A stretch of 64,000 nucleotides of DNA from Gloeobacter kilaueensis JS1 (GTDB taxonomy: Bacteria; Cyanobacteriota; Cyanobacteriia; Gloeobacterales; Gloeobacteraceae), in assembly GCF_000484535.1 (NCBI RefSeq), contig NC_022600.1, positions 992,001 to 1,056,000 on the forward strand, in the 5' to 3' direction. The first letter of the stretch is position 1. The number at the start of each line of letters is the position of its first letter. The notes beneath the pieces were generated by a model. It was not told where the DNA came from and did no database searches. It saw only the letters and a program-made list of their open reading frames with translations. The position numbers and the translations under genes were made by a program. This document shows, piece by piece, positions 28,120-37,979 of the stretch.

Positions 28120-28782
28120 TTACTTTTCAGTCCTCGCGGTCAAACCAGGAACGTCCAGATCGCTTCTTTGCCAGTAAGAATAAAGTGCCAGGCAGATAAC
28201 CTTCAGCGCATAGTAGAGCGTGGTAATAATCGCAAAAGTGATAGCGATCACCAGCAGCGGCTGCTTCGCCGCCAGTACTTCCAGCAGTTCAGCGACCACA
28301 CCGCGCAGACCAGTCACGATATCCCAACTGTTGAGCCGGACAAAGCGGCCAAGATAGACGCCCACCGCACTCAGCGCGTGGAGGGTCAGTTCTACCGGCA
28401 GCACCCAGCGCTTCAGTTGCAAAGATTTGAGGTAGCGGCCCAGGTAGATGAGTGAGACGACGTAGGCCAGAAAGCCCGAGAGGATAAATACGATGTACTC
28501 GGGGATGAGCACCAGACCGATCACCCAGGCGGAGTAGTGGCCGTCCCGCGTCTCATCGATGAGATGAATGATGTCGGTGAGCACGTAGGGCGCGTTCGGC
28601 AAGAATGCGAGCCAGATGCAGGCTACCAGCCACCAAAAAAACGTGCGCGGTCGGTGCGGCCTAAAAAGCCAGACGCTCAAGGCCAGCGGCACCACCGCCA
28701 GAAACAAGTTCCAGCCCATCCAGTGCAGGTTGTGCCTGAGCGCACCGAAGGCTTCAGCGGTCCAGCCGACTAGCGAACCCAT
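28120..28782 (-). CDS. DUF1361 integral membrane protein
   Basis: 220 residues with about six hydrophobic segments (LFLAVVPLALSVWLF, FFWWLVACIWLAFLPNAPYV, AWVIGLVLIPEYIVFILSGF, LLVIAITFAIITTLYYAL). The segment LAFLPNAPYVLTDIIHL and the later RFVRLNSWDI are hallmarks of DUF1361, a family of unknown function found in bacteria including cyanobacteria. It is convergent with uvrA, eleven bases apart, with no clear terminator between. Confidence 0.85.
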   Translation of the reverse strand: MGSLVGWTAEAFGALRHNLHWMGWNLFLAVVPLALSVWLFRPHRPRTFFWWLVACIWLAFLPNAPYVLTDIIHLIDETRDGHYSAWVIGLVLIPEYIVFILSGFLAYVVSLIYLGRYLKSLQLKRWVLPVELTLHALSAVGVYLGRFVRLNSWDIVTGLRGVVAELLEVLAAKQPLLVIAITFAIITTLYYALKVICLALYSYWQRSDLDVPGLTARTEK

Positions 28783-28867
28783 CTATCTTCGTCTATTCCG
28801 TAACCCTTGCCCGATCCTGGCATATTCGCGCTTCAGTGTTGCGTTTTCAGGAGGTTCGCGCGAAAAG

Positions 28868-29497
28868 CTACCCTTCAAGTTTCGCGCCCAGGATGTACTG
28901 CGCCGCCGCCGCATCACCTTCCGCCTGTCCAATCTGCAGAGCCTGGTGCAATACCAATGTGTCTAGATCGGGCAGTACCTGGGACCGCTGACTCTGAGTA
29001 CTCAGTTGGGACACAAAAATCGTCACCTGGGACGATCTGCTATCGACAACCCAGTATTCACCCACTCCCATCTGGGCGTACAGGCGACGCTTCGTCTCAA
29101 GATCGTCGTTCAGAGTCGAGGCAGATACTTCGATCACCAGATCGGGAGGAGCGTAGACAGCGAGGTCAAGGGGGGCATTGGTGCGCCCAGGCAGCCGCAC
29201 CTCGTTCAGGTAATAGGCCAGGTCCGGCTGGGCTTCGGCCAGTTCTGCTTTACGCAATGTCGGATTGACCAATCCCCACAGGCGTTGCCCGGAACGGATG
29301 GCCCAGGCAAGGACGATGGCAGCAATCAGACTATTGTCCTGGGCATGGGAACGACCAACCGGAGCCATTTCGACCCGCATCCATCCATCGTGATAGTAGA
29401 ACCTGGCGTGCGTGTAGGCTGGATTATTCGCGAGGTCAATAAAAGTAGCCCAGCTAGCTTGCAGCCAGGTATTTTCTGCAATTGCGGAAGCTGACAT
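28868..29497 (-). CDS. Uma2 (DUF820) family PD-(D/E)XK endonuclease-like protein
   Basis: 209 residues from the ATG at 29497, which has AGGAGT seven bases upstream; a longer frame to 29584 lacks this. Family motifs: QPDLAYYLNEVRLPG, APPDLVIEVSASTLNDDLET (acidic catalytic pair), KRRLYAQMGVGEYWVVDSRS. This family is hugely expanded in cyanobacteria, with a restriction-like fold and no settled role. It stands alone here. Confidence 0.85.
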   Translation of the reverse strand: MSASAIAENTWLQASWATFIDLANNPAYTHARFYYHDGWMRVEMAPVGRSHAQDNSLIAAIVLAWAIRSGQRLWGLVNPTLRKAELAEAQPDLAYYLNEVRLPGRTNAPLDLAVYAPPDLVIEVSASTLNDDLETKRRLYAQMGVGEYWVVDSRSSQVTIFVSQLSTQSQRSQVLPDLDTLVLHQALQIGQAEGDAAAAQYILGAKLEG

Positions 29498-29685
29498 CAG
29501 CCACTCCTGGCAGGCGTGCCCAGATGCTCCCCATTCTAATCCTCCGCTCAAGCTGGAGCTTTTTGAGAATGGACACTGTCGCATTGTATTGCGAGCACTG
29601 CCGAGCTAACTTTTAAGTAGTACAGCCGATTCGATTTTCCCAGGATCGTCGTTCGCTCCAGGCCACTGTAGTTGGAGAACCTGTC

Positions 29686-30195
29686 ATGCCCGAGCTTTCT
29701 GCCGCCAGCCGCCGCCAACTGCTCACTAGCCTGACCGGCGGTGCGATTGCCTCGACTACCCTGGCTGCCCTCTACCCGTTGGCCCGCTTCTTTTCACCGC
29801 CCGCCAGACAGTGCGCCGCTCCAATTGGCAACGTCGCCCGCGACAACCAGGGCAACGAGATCAGGGTCCATAAGTTGCTGGCAGGAAGCCCCTGCTCTGA
29901 AGCACTGAAGCGGGTTCTGGTTCAAAATGGGCGACCTGGAGAAGGTTCACCCGTCTATCTGGTGAGCAATGATTGCCGCCTCGCCGATTACGCGATCAGC
30001 GCCGTCTGTCCGCACCAGGGCTGCGTCGTCCCCTGGAACAGCGAGTCCCAGATCTTCAGCTGTCCCTGCCACAGCTCCCGCTTCGACCCGGAGGGCCGTC
30101 TGCTCAAAGGTCCGGCGAAGCAATCCCTTGCTCTGCTAGCGGTGAGGGTGCAAGACGATCGGGTTCTATTGCTGCCCCGGCAGGGCAATAGATGA
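29686..30195 (+). CDS. Rieske 2Fe-2S protein (cytochrome b6f PetC-like)
   Basis: 169 residues. The cluster motifs CPHQGCVVPW and CPCHSSRFDPEGRLLKGPA match Rieske proteins of cytochrome b6f, with the disulfide Cys residues present. The N-terminus has a twin-arginine-like SRRQLLTSLTGG followed by a hydrophobic stretch, as in PetC, which is exported folded and stays anchored. It is not next to petA, so it may be an extra isoform rather than the main b6f subunit; cyanobacteria often carry several. Confidence 0.82.
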   Translation: MPELSAASRRQLLTSLTGGAIASTTLAALYPLARFFSPPARQCAAPIGNVARDNQGNEIRVHKLLAGSPCSEALKRVLVQNGRPGEGSPVYLVSNDCRLADYAISAVCPHQGCVVPWNSESQIFSCPCHSSRFDPEGRLLKGPAKQSLALLAVRVQDDRVLLLPRQGNR

Positions 30196-30262
30196 GAACT
30201 GCTTTTTAGCATTTAGAAATTCGATGCCAGCTACAGAGCCGTCTTCCAGCGTTCAACGCTTC

Positions 30263-33200
30263 TCACACCCCGAAGTAACGAGCCTCAGGATGGTGGCAGA
30301 CGATGGCGGTGGTGGACTGCTCTGGGAAGAGCTGGTGGCTCTCGTCCATCGTGAGGTCGATGGCATCGGCGTGGACCAGCTCCAGCAAGATTGCCTGTTC
30401 GGCCAGGTTGGGACAGGCGGGATAGCCGTAGGAGAAGCGCGCTCCCTGGTAGCCACCGGCGATGAGTCTGCGCAGGTCGGGGGCATCTTTGCCCGCGATG
30501 GCCAGCTCATGACGGATGCGGGTGTGGGTCCAGTCGGCGAGCGCTTCGGCGGTCTGGACCGACAGACCGTAGTAGTAGAGGTAATCGCTGTAGCGGTCAG
30601 CCTTGAATAGTTGCTGGCCGTACTCGGTGGCGATGTGACCGACAGTGACAGCCTGCAGGCCAATCACGTCGAGCTGACCGCTTGTAACATCGGCGAAGTA
30701 ATCGGCGATACAGAGGTGATCCTGGCCTTTTTGGCGGGGAAAGTGCAGCCGGGTGCGCACCGCCAGGTGCTCGGGGTTGCCGCTGGCGCGGTACTGCTCG
30801 AAGGACTCGAAGGAGTAGATCTGCACGGTGTTGCCTTCGGCCTGGCAGGGGAAGTAGCCGTAGGCAATCTGCGGGTGCAGGAGTTTGTTCTCGGTTACTT
30901 CTGCTTTCAAGCGTTCGAGCACCGGCCCCATCTCGGCGTCGCGCTTTGCCTCGTACTCGGAACGGCTCTGGTCAGGGGCTTTGCGATAGTTCCACTGACC
31001 GGCAAAAAGGGCGTTGAGGTCGAGGTAACGGAAGATATCGGCCAGGTCTAGATCCTCTGGCCCCAGAAGACGCACGCCCCAGAAGGGCGGCACCGGGCGG
31101 GGCACCTCGCGGGCAACGGCAGAGCGGACGATGGGAGAAATAGCCTCGGGTTCAGCCAGAGCGTCGGTGGAACGGAAAGTAGCAGCCGGGCGGGATACTG
31201 CTGCCGCTTCAGAACCAGCTACCAGGCGCTTGAGGTCGTCGCTCGTCGGAACAAAGCCATCGACGAAGCCCTCGATATCCTTCCAGGCGCTCCGGCTTTT
31301 GGCCTCCACCAGGGCGTCGAGAAAGTACAGGTCCGCAAAGGCATCCCGGCCATAGACGACCTTGCCCCGGTAGACGTTCTGGCAATCCACCTCCACGAAG
31401 CGGCGGGTGAGGGCCGCTCCGCCCAGGATGACAGGAGCGGTGATCTCCCGCTCGTTGAAGACTTCGAGGTTTTCTTTCATAAAGCCGGTGGATTTGACCA
31501 GCAGGCCGCTCATCGCGATGCAGTCGGCGTGGTGCTCCTGATAGGCGGCGATGATGTTTTCGACCGGCTGGCGGATACCGAGGTTGATCACGCGGTAGCC
31601 GTTATTTGAAAGAATGATGTCTACGAGATTCTTGCCGATATCGTGAACGTCGCCCTTGACCGTCGCGATCACGACCGTGCCACGGGTGGAGCCTTCGGAC
31701 TTTTCCATGAAGGGCTCAAGGTAGCCGACGGCAGCCTTCATCGTCTCCGCCGACTGCAGCACGAAGGGCAACTGCATCTGGCCGCTGCCGAAGAGTTCAC
31801 CCACCACCCGCATCCCGTCCAATAGATGGACGTTGATGATCGTAAGGGGCGGGTGGGTTTTGAGCGCTTCGGCCAGATCCTTGTCGAGGCCGACCCGGTT
31901 GCCGTCGATAATCCGCCGCTTCAGCCGCTCCTCTACCGGCGCGCTCGCATCGATCGTGGGCTGCTTGCGCGTCTTGCCGCCGCCTTCTTGTCTTGCATAA
32001 AAGGCGAGCAGGTTCTGGAGCGGATCGCCCGCGTCGTGCTCGTCGAAGATGAGCTTGCGGTGCAGTTCGCGCTCCTCCGGCTCGATGCGGTTGAGGGGCA
32101 AAATCTTGCTCGCATGGACAATCGCCATGTCGAGGCCGTTCTGGACTGCGTAGTAGAGGTAGACCGAGTTGAGCACCTGGCGGGCCGCCGGGTTGAGACC
32201 AAAGGAGATGTTCGACAATCCCAGGATCGTCCGGGTGCCGGGCAGTTGTTCTTTGATGAGGCGAATGCCTTCGAGGGTTTCGATCCCGAGCCGCCTCGAA
32301 TCGGCGTCGCCGGAGCCGAGGGTGAAGGTGAGCGGGTCGAAGATCAGATCTTCGCTCTTGAGGCCGTACTTGTAGACCGCCAGATCGTGGATGCGCCGGG
32401 CCACCGCCAGCTTGCGCGCCGCCGTGCGGGCCATCCCTTCGGTCTCATCGATCGTGAGCGCCACCACCGCCGCCCCAAATTCGTGACACAGCGGCAGCAG
32501 CTTCTGCATCCGCACCTCGCCGTCTTCGAGGTTGATCGAGTTGACGATCGCCCGGCCCCCCAGTTGCTTGAGGGCGGTGTGGATGACCGGGATCTCGGTC
32601 GAATCGATCATCAGGGGCACGGTGGCCTGGGTCTTGAGCCGGGCGACGGTTTCGTTCATGTCGCGCACGCCGTCGCGGCCCACATAATCGACGCAGACAT
32701 CGAGGATGTGCGCTCCCTCGCGCTCCTGCTCGCGGGCCATGCCGACGATGCCATCCCAATCTTCGACGAGCAGCAACTCGCGAAATTTTTTAGAACCGTT
32801 GGCGTTCAAGCGCTCGCCCACCAGCAGCGGAGCCGGGTCTATGCTTAGAGGCACCGGATTGTAGAGCGAGGCGACCTGGGGAACGACCTGCACCTGGCGC
32901 TCGCGGGGCTTGACACCCTCGACTGCCTGGGCGAGGGCTCGGATGTGCTCGGGGGTAGTACCGCAGCAACCGCCGACAATGTTGATCCCCAGTTCGTCTA
33001 CGAAGCGGCGCACGTGGCTCACCATCTCTTCGGGGGTGAGATGGTAGTGGGCGTGGCCGCCGACGTTCTCCGGCAGACCGGCGTTTGGAATCACCGAGAT
33101 CGCAAAGGGCGAGTTGTGGGCCAGGTAGCGCAGGTGCTCGGACATCAAATCCGGACCAGTGGCGCAGTTGAGGCCCAGCACATCGATCGGGTACGGCAGC

Positions 33201-33838
33201 AGGGCTCCGAGGGCTGCGGAGATGTCGGAGCCAACCAGCATCGTGCCCTGTTGCTCGATCGTGAGCGAGGTGATCACCGGCAGGCGAATCCCTTTTTGCT
33301 CGAAGACGAGGGCGATGTCGGCGAGCACCGCCTTGATCTGCAACAGATCCTGGCAGGTCTCGACCATCAACACGTCCGCCCCGCCGTCCACCAGGCCGCG
33401 CACATTGTCGAGGTAGGCCGCCTTGAGGGCGTCGTAGTCGGTCTGCCCCAGCGTCGCAATCCGGGTGCCGGGGCCAATCGAACCGGCGACAAAGCGGGGT
33501 TTGTCGGGCGTCGAGTAGCGGTCTGCCACCCGGCGGGCCAGTTGCGCTGCCTGAAAAGCCAGCTCATAAGCTCTATCTGCCAGACCGTACTCGGCCAGCA
33601 CGATCGTGCTGCAGCCGAAGGTATCGGTCTCGATCACATCCGCCCCCGCCTCCAGGTAGCTCGCGTGGATCTGCTCGATCGCCTCGGGTTTGGAGATCAC
33701 CAGATATTCGTTGCAGCCTTCGAGCTGGGCTCCGCCGAAGTCCTCCGCGCTCAGTCCCATCTTTTGAATAGACGTTCCCATCGCTCCGTCGAAGACGACG
33801 ATCCGCTGGCGCAGCAATTCGAGAAAAGGATGGGTCAT
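30263..33838 (-). CDS. metH: Cobalamin-dependent methionine synthase
   Basis: 1191 residues, the expected full length. MetH transfers a methyl group from methyltetrahydrofolate to homocysteine through B12. Domains in order: homocysteine/zinc barrel ([12 protein letters not shown], zinc ligands in LGLNCATGP and [10 protein letters not shown]), folate barrel ([16 protein letters not shown]), B12-binding cap and Rossmann domain ([20 protein letters not shown], with the lower-ligand His) and activation domain ending with YGYPACPN. No riboswitch can be fitted into the short 110-base leader shared with the divergent glutathione transferase gene. Confidence 0.97.
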   Translation of the reverse strand: MTHPFLELLRQRIVVFDGAMGTSIQKMGLSAEDFGGAQLEGCNEYLVISKPEAIEQIHASYLEAGADVIETDTFGCSTIVLAEYGLADRAYELAFQAAQLARRVADRYSTPDKPRFVAGSIGPGTRIATLGQTDYDALKAAYLDNVRGLVDGGADVLMVETCQDLLQIKAVLADIALVFEQKGIRLPVITSLTIEQQGTMLVGSDISAALGALLPYPIDVLGLNCATGPDLMSEHLRYLAHNSPFAISVIPNAGLPENVGGHAHYHLTPEEMVSHVRRFVDELGINIVGGCCGTTPEHIRALAQAVEGVKPRERQVQVVPQVASLYNPVPLSIDPAPLLVGERLNANGSKKFRELLLVEDWDGIVGMAREQEREGAHILDVCVDYVGRDGVRDMNETVARLKTQATVPLMIDSTEIPVIHTALKQLGGRAIVNSINLEDGEVRMQKLLPLCHEFGAAVVALTIDETEGMARTAARKLAVARRIHDLAVYKYGLKSEDLIFDPLTFTLGSGDADSRRLGIETLEGIRLIKEQLPGTRTILGLSNISFGLNPAARQVLNSVYLYYAVQNGLDMAIVHASKILPLNRIEPEERELHRKLIFDEHDAGDPLQNLLAFYARQEGGGKTRKQPTIDASAPVEERLKRRIIDGNRVGLDKDLAEALKTHPPLTIINVHLLDGMRVVGELFGSGQMQLPFVLQSAETMKAAVGYLEPFMEKSEGSTRGTVVIATVKGDVHDIGKNLVDIILSNNGYRVINLGIRQPVENIIAAYQEHHADCIAMSGLLVKSTGFMKENLEVFNEREITAPVILGGAALTRRFVEVDCQNVYRGKVVYGRDAFADLYFLDALVEAKSRSAWKDIEGFVDGFVPTSDDLKRLVAGSEAAAVSRPAATFRSTDALAEPEAISPIVRSAVAREVPRPVPPFWGVRLLGPEDLDLADIFRYLDLNALFAGQWNYRKAPDQSRSEYEAKRDAEMGPVLERLKAEVTENKLLHPQIAYGYFPCQAEGNTVQIYSFESFEQYRASGNPEHLAVRTRLHFPRQKGQDHLCIADYFADVTSGQLDVIGLQAVTVGHIATEYGQQLFKADRYSDYLYYYGLSVQTAEALADWTHTRIRHELAIAGKDAPDLRRLIAGGYQGARFSYGYPACPNLAEQAILLELVHADAIDLTMDESHQLFPEQSTTAIVCHHPEARYFGV

Positions 33839-33949
33839 AGCGCTAAAACTCGTATCCGCGTTTAATCATCTTAGACGGGAAGTTCCTGCCCCAGGGCGCT
33901 GCTGGTAGACAGGCAGCGTACAATCCGGTTGGCCTGCAAGGGGACAGCT

Positions 33950-34609
33950 GTGATCAAGCTCTACCATCTGCCCGTCTCGTTCAATTCCCGACGCATCTGG
34001 ATTGCGCTGTTAGAAAAAGCCCTGCCCTTTGAACTGGTCGAGATGCGCCTCGACGGCGACCAGTTCCAGCCGGACTACCTGGCACTCAACCCGTTTCACC
34101 ACATTCCTGTGCTCGTCGATGGCGGGCTGCGCGTGCTGGAGTCGCTGGCCATCCTCGACTACCTGGAGGCAAAATACCCCTCGCCCCCCTTGCTTCCCAC
34201 CGACCCGGCCCAGGTGGCGACCGTGCGGATGGTGGAACTGGTAACGATCAACGAACTGGTGCCGCCCTACGGTCTGCTCGTCCGCCACTTGATGGGTGCA
34301 AACATCGAAGACGCTGCCGCCCACCAGGCCCGACAGCGCATCGGTACGGTTCTCGCTTTCTTCGAGCAATTGCTGGGTGAAAAGGCGTACTTTGCCGGTG
34401 AACAGCTCACTCTCGCCGAAGTGGTCGCAGGAACAATCGTCCCCAGGGTGCCAGGGGTGGGCGTGCTCCTCGACGAATATCCACGGTTGCAGCAGTGGTC
34501 CCGGCGGCTTGCCGGGCGTCCCTCCTGGCAGCAGAGCGAACCCAAGGCGGCAGATCTGGCAGCTTCTCGGGCACGCATGGCAGCGATGGCCTGGCGATCA
34601 CAGCCTTGA
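33950..34609 (+). CDS. Glutathione S-transferase family protein
   Basis: 219 residues from the GTG at 33950, preceded by AAGGGGAC; earlier in-frame TTG is unlikely. N-terminal thioredoxin-like domain (IKLYHLPVSFNSRRIWIALL, the cis-Pro in FHHIPVLVDGGLRVLESLAI with the Glu-Ser pair that binds glutathione) and an all-helical C-terminal domain (FAGEQLTLAEVVAGTIV). The first-domain Ser/Tyr used for catalysis is uncertain. A second transferase follows 59 bases downstream on the same strand. Confidence 0.9.
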   Translation: MIKLYHLPVSFNSRRIWIALLEKALPFELVEMRLDGDQFQPDYLALNPFHHIPVLVDGGLRVLESLAILDYLEAKYPSPPLLPTDPAQVATVRMVELVTINELVPPYGLLVRHLMGANIEDAAAHQARQRIGTVLAFFEQLLGEKAYFAGEQLTLAEVVAGTIVPRVPGVGVLLDEYPRLQQWSRRLAGRPSWQQSEPKAADLAASRARMAAMAWRSQP

Positions 34610-34668
34610 AGCTGATTCGCCTTCTTTCCTTCAGCTGTACGATCGACTGACCGCAAGCGAGGCGCAAA

Positions 34669-35298
34669 ATGATCGAGCTTTACACCTGGAACACGCCCAA
34701 CGGTCAGAAGATTCCAATCTTCCTGGAGGAAACGGGCCTGCCCTACGCGCTGCACCCGATCAACATCGGCAAGGGCGAACAGAAGCAGCCGGACTACCTG
34801 GCGATCAACCCCAACGGTCGCATCCCGGCGATCGTGGATAGCGATGGACCGGATGGAAAGCCGCTCGCTATCTTCGAATCCGGCGCAATTTTGATCTACC
34901 TGGCAGAAAAGTCCGGCCAGTTGCTCCCGCAAGATCCGCGTCGGCGCATCGAAGTGCTCGAATGGCTGATGTTCCAGATGGCGGGTGTGGGGCCGATGTT
35001 TGGCCAACTGGGCTACTTCAAGCGCCAGGAACCACCGAATCCACCGGCAGTCGAGCGGTTTTTACAGGAGACGGTGCGGCTGCTGGGGGTGCTCGATGGA
35101 CGGCTCGCCCAGGAGCCGTTTCTGGCCGGAGAGTATTCGATCGCCGATATTTCCACTTTCGGTTGGGTCCGGGGGGCGGCCCAGCGCCTCGGCGTACCGC
35201 TGGAGGAAAAACCGCACGTCAGGCGGTGGCTCGAAGCGGTAGCTGGGCGGCCTGCTGTGCAAAAGGCTCTGCAAATCTTGCAAGAAAAGTGTGTCTGA
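34669..35298 (+). CDS. Glutathione S-transferase, YfcG/Ure2p-like
   Basis: 209 residues. The start MIELYTWNTPNGQKIPIFLE and the motif NPNGRIPAIVDSD are characteristic of the nu-class YfcG/YghU group, which show disulfide-bond reductase activity with glutathione. The Glu-Ser pair (AIFESGAILIYLAEK) binds the gamma-glutamyl group. The C-terminal helical domain ends SIADISTFGWVRGA. It is probably co-transcribed with the preceding transferase. Confidence 0.92.
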   Translation: MIELYTWNTPNGQKIPIFLEETGLPYALHPINIGKGEQKQPDYLAINPNGRIPAIVDSDGPDGKPLAIFESGAILIYLAEKSGQLLPQDPRRRIEVLEWLMFQMAGVGPMFGQLGYFKRQEPPNPPAVERFLQETVRLLGVLDGRLAQEPFLAGEYSIADISTFGWVRGAAQRLGVPLEEKPHVRRWLEAVAGRPAVQKALQILQEKCV

Positions 35299-35696
35299 GC
35301 TGTTATTTCGATTTTTGAAGAAAACTGAGTGCATCTACCCTGAATCTGGGATGATTTATTGCAAATTTTTGTAATCCCCTAAAAAGGGAGATTAAAGGTT
35401 GTAATCTTTCCTGGATTGCTATCTCTCTACCAGACTGCCCCCGAACAGCAAGGGCAGGCACAGGCTATAACCGGACGGTTCGGCCTGCATCGCTGACTGT
35501 GTCCATAGCTATACAAAATCTATATAGACAATAAAGCCGATATTGTATCGCCAGTGACACGGAAGTTGTCCTTTGGTTCATGGCGAACTTGTCTGCCGAA
35601 TTCTCCGTCACTGACGGACACCCTGGCGTCACATGAGCGTGGTAATTTCGCCTGGGCTTGAAAGCCCGCGCCTTTTTTATTGGGGGAACACGAAGC
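35299..35696. other. Intergenic region of about 400 bases before the sedolisin gene
   Basis: No gene is recognised. It holds AT-rich stretches (around 35340-35410 and 35510-35560), a short inverted element CCCCTAAAAAGGGAG near 35376 and, just before the gene, AAGCCCGCGCCTTTTTTATT. A purine-rich ribosome site (GGGGGAAC) lies at about 35682. No known riboswitch could be fitted. Confidence 0.5.
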
Positions 35697-37799
35697 ATGT
35701 TGACGAAACTATGGCGATCCGCACTCGGCCTCGCTCTCGGGGCTGGAGTTCTTGTTTCGGCAGTCGCTGTCAAGGCGGCTCCCGCCGATCGCGCCGTGCT
35801 CACAGGGAGCATCCGGCCCTTCAGCGATCGCGTCCGCGTTGCAGGCACTGCCGAGGCGGGGGCGTTCGTCCAGTTCGATGTGGCCTTGAAGTTGCGAAAC
35901 TACGACGCTCTGCGCGCCCGTCTCGCCCGGCGCGAAAAGCTCTCACCGTCCCAACTGGACCGCGAGCACCTGCCGCTGCGCTCCGATCAGGCGAGTCTGG
36001 TAAGCTGGCTGCGCGAGAACGGCCTGACGGTGACGCGTACCTACACCAACCGCCTGAGCCTGCAGGTGCGAGGGACCGTCGCCCAGGTGGAGCAGGCGCT
36101 GGGCGTCGATCTGGTGCGCGTCACCTTTGAGGGCAAAGCCTACATTGCGGCGCGCACAGCCCCTTCGCTGCCGACTGCCCTCAGCCGGTTCGTGCTGGGT
36201 ATCAACGGCCTGCAGCCCTACTTGAAGGCACGGGCACTCAACACGGGCCTGCAGCCCCAGAGTCCGACCGCACCTTTCACGACGCCCTACTCGGTCAACG
36301 ACATCAAGACCGCCTACAACGCGACAGGGGTACCGGCCACCGGTGCCGGTCAGCGCATCGCGATCTTGATCGATACCTTCCCGAACGACAGCGATCTCAC
36401 CAGTTTCTGGTCCGCCAACGGCATCAACCAGAACCTGGGCAACATCGAAAAAGTCCAGGCAGTAGGCGGCACACTGCCGGGCGTATCGGGCGAGGAATCG
36501 CTCGATGTCGAGTGGAGCAGCAGCATCGCCCCGGAGGCGAAGGTGCGCATCTACGCGAGCCAGAGCCTGGCTTTTACCAACCTCGACCAGACCTTCCAGG
36601 CGATCATCGCCGATCTGCAAAATGGCCTCTCTATCTCGGCGCTGTCGATCAGCCTCGGTGCCTGCGAGTCGGATCTTCCCAGCTCACAATTGAGCACCGA
36701 CGATCAGTACCTGGCCACGATCGCAAGCTTTGGGGTGAGTACGTTTGTCTCCAGCGGCGACAGCGGCTCGAATGGCGGCTGCAGCAATGGCCAGGGCGTA
36801 GATTTCTACGCGAGCAGTCCGAACGTGACGGCGGTGGGCGGCACCAGCCTCACCCTCGACAGTTCGGGAGCAGTCGTGAGTGAGACTGGCTGGAGCGGCA
36901 GCGGCGGTGGTACCAGCGTCAACTTTGGCCAGCCCAGCTGGCAGGCCGGTATCGCGCCGGGCAGCACACGGGCGGTTCCCGACATCGCAGCTAACGCCGA
37001 TCCGAACACGGGCTACTATCTGGTCGTCAACGGCCAGGTGCAGCAGATCGGCGGCACCAGCGCCTCCGCCCCGGTCTGGGCCGGTTTTACGACCCTCTTC
37101 GATCAGGGCCGAGCCGCCGCCGGTCAGGGACTGCTGGGCCTGCTCAACCCGACCCTTTATCCGCTCATCGGCTCGGCCAACTTCCGCGACATCACAAGCG
37201 GCAGCAACGGTGCCTACGCCGCTGCCCCCGGCTACGATCTGGTGACTGGCCTCGGTGTGCCCAACGTGGGCACCCTTTATACGACTCTGACCGGTTCGAG
37301 CGGCGGCGGCAACCCGCCTCCCTCCGGCAACCTGCTGACTAACCCCGGTTTTGAGAACGGTTCGAGCAACCCTGCCCCCTGGGTGGCAACGCCTGGGGTG
37401 ATCGACAGCTCCGCCAATCCCCCTGCCAACTCCGGCTCCTGGAAAGCGTGGCTGGATGGCTACGGCACCACCCACACCGACACGCTCTACCAGCAGGTGG
37501 CGATTCCTTCGACCGGCAACTCCGCCACTTTGAGCTTCTATCTCTATATCGCGACGGCGGAGACGACCACGACCACCGCCTACGACACCCTCACCGTCCA
37601 GGTGCGCGACAGTTCAGGAAACGTCCTCGGCACCCTGGGCAGCTTCTCGAACCTGAACGCCACAAACAGCTACGCGCAGAAGACCTTCGACCTCTCGCCC
37701 TACCGGGGCCAGACCGTCCAGATCTATCTGGTCGGCACCGAGGATGCTTCCCTGCAGACTTCCTTCGTAGTCGATGACTTTGCGCTGAGCGTCCAGTAG
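35697..37799 (+). CDS. Sedolisin (S53) serine-carboxyl protease with C-terminal beta domain
   Basis: 700 residues from the ATG at 35697 behind GGGGGAAC. Order: signal peptide (LGLALGAGVLVSAVAVKA), activation propeptide (about residues 40-190, RLSLQVRGTVAQVEQALGV), then the S53 catalytic domain. Catalytic residues have sedolisin spacing: Glu266 and Asp270 in GEESLDVEWS, and Ser455 in GGTSASAPVWAG. A calcium site is plausible at FRDITSGSNG. After a Gly/Pro linker a final jelly-roll-like domain (LLTNPGFENGSSNPAPW) may bind polymers. Such enzymes work at acidic pH outside the cell. Confidence 0.9.
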   Translation: MLTKLWRSALGLALGAGVLVSAVAVKAAPADRAVLTGSIRPFSDRVRVAGTAEAGAFVQFDVALKLRNYDALRARLARREKLSPSQLDREHLPLRSDQASLVSWLRENGLTVTRTYTNRLSLQVRGTVAQVEQALGVDLVRVTFEGKAYIAARTAPSLPTALSRFVLGINGLQPYLKARALNTGLQPQSPTAPFTTPYSVNDIKTAYNATGVPATGAGQRIAILIDTFPNDSDLTSFWSANGINQNLGNIEKVQAVGGTLPGVSGEESLDVEWSSSIAPEAKVRIYASQSLAFTNLDQTFQAIIADLQNGLSISALSISLGACESDLPSSQLSTDDQYLATIASFGVSTFVSSGDSGSNGGCSNGQGVDFYASSPNVTAVGGTSLTLDSSGAVVSETGWSGSGGGTSVNFGQPSWQAGIAPGSTRAVPDIAANADPNTGYYLVVNGQVQQIGGTSASAPVWAGFTTLFDQGRAAAGQGLLGLLNPTLYPLIGSANFRDITSGSNGAYAAAPGYDLVTGLGVPNVGTLYTTLTGSSGGGNPPPSGNLLTNPGFENGSSNPAPWVATPGVIDSSANPPANSGSWKAWLDGYGTTHTDTLYQQVAIPSTGNSATLSFYLYIATAETTTTTAYDTLTVQVRDSSGNVLGTLGSFSNLNATNSYAQKTFDLSPYRGQTVQIYLVGTEDASLQTSFVVDDFALSVQ

Positions 37800-37979
37800 C
37801 AACCCCGGAGCAACACCTTCGTCTGTATCTTGTGTGTGGTTCACAAACAGGGTTTCGATGGGGCTGGTCCTCTATACTCCTGCTTCTCTATTGCGTTTCA
37901 GCCAGCAAAGCAGCTTACAGCCAGCGGCTTCTCCTGGCCAGGACTTGGGTTGTGCCCGCGTTGTCTTTATCCCACCAGG

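Noticed and set aside
31826-32848. A 340-codon frame antisense to metH
   Set aside because: Shadow of metH; no motif, no ribosome site.
33839-33949. Cobalamin or SAM riboswitch upstream of metH
   Set aside because: The 110-base leader shared with a divergent gene is too short and shows none of the conserved boxes.
35376-35395. Terminator after the glutathione transferase genes
   Set aside because: The CCCCTAAAAAGGGAG element is weak and has no T-run after it.
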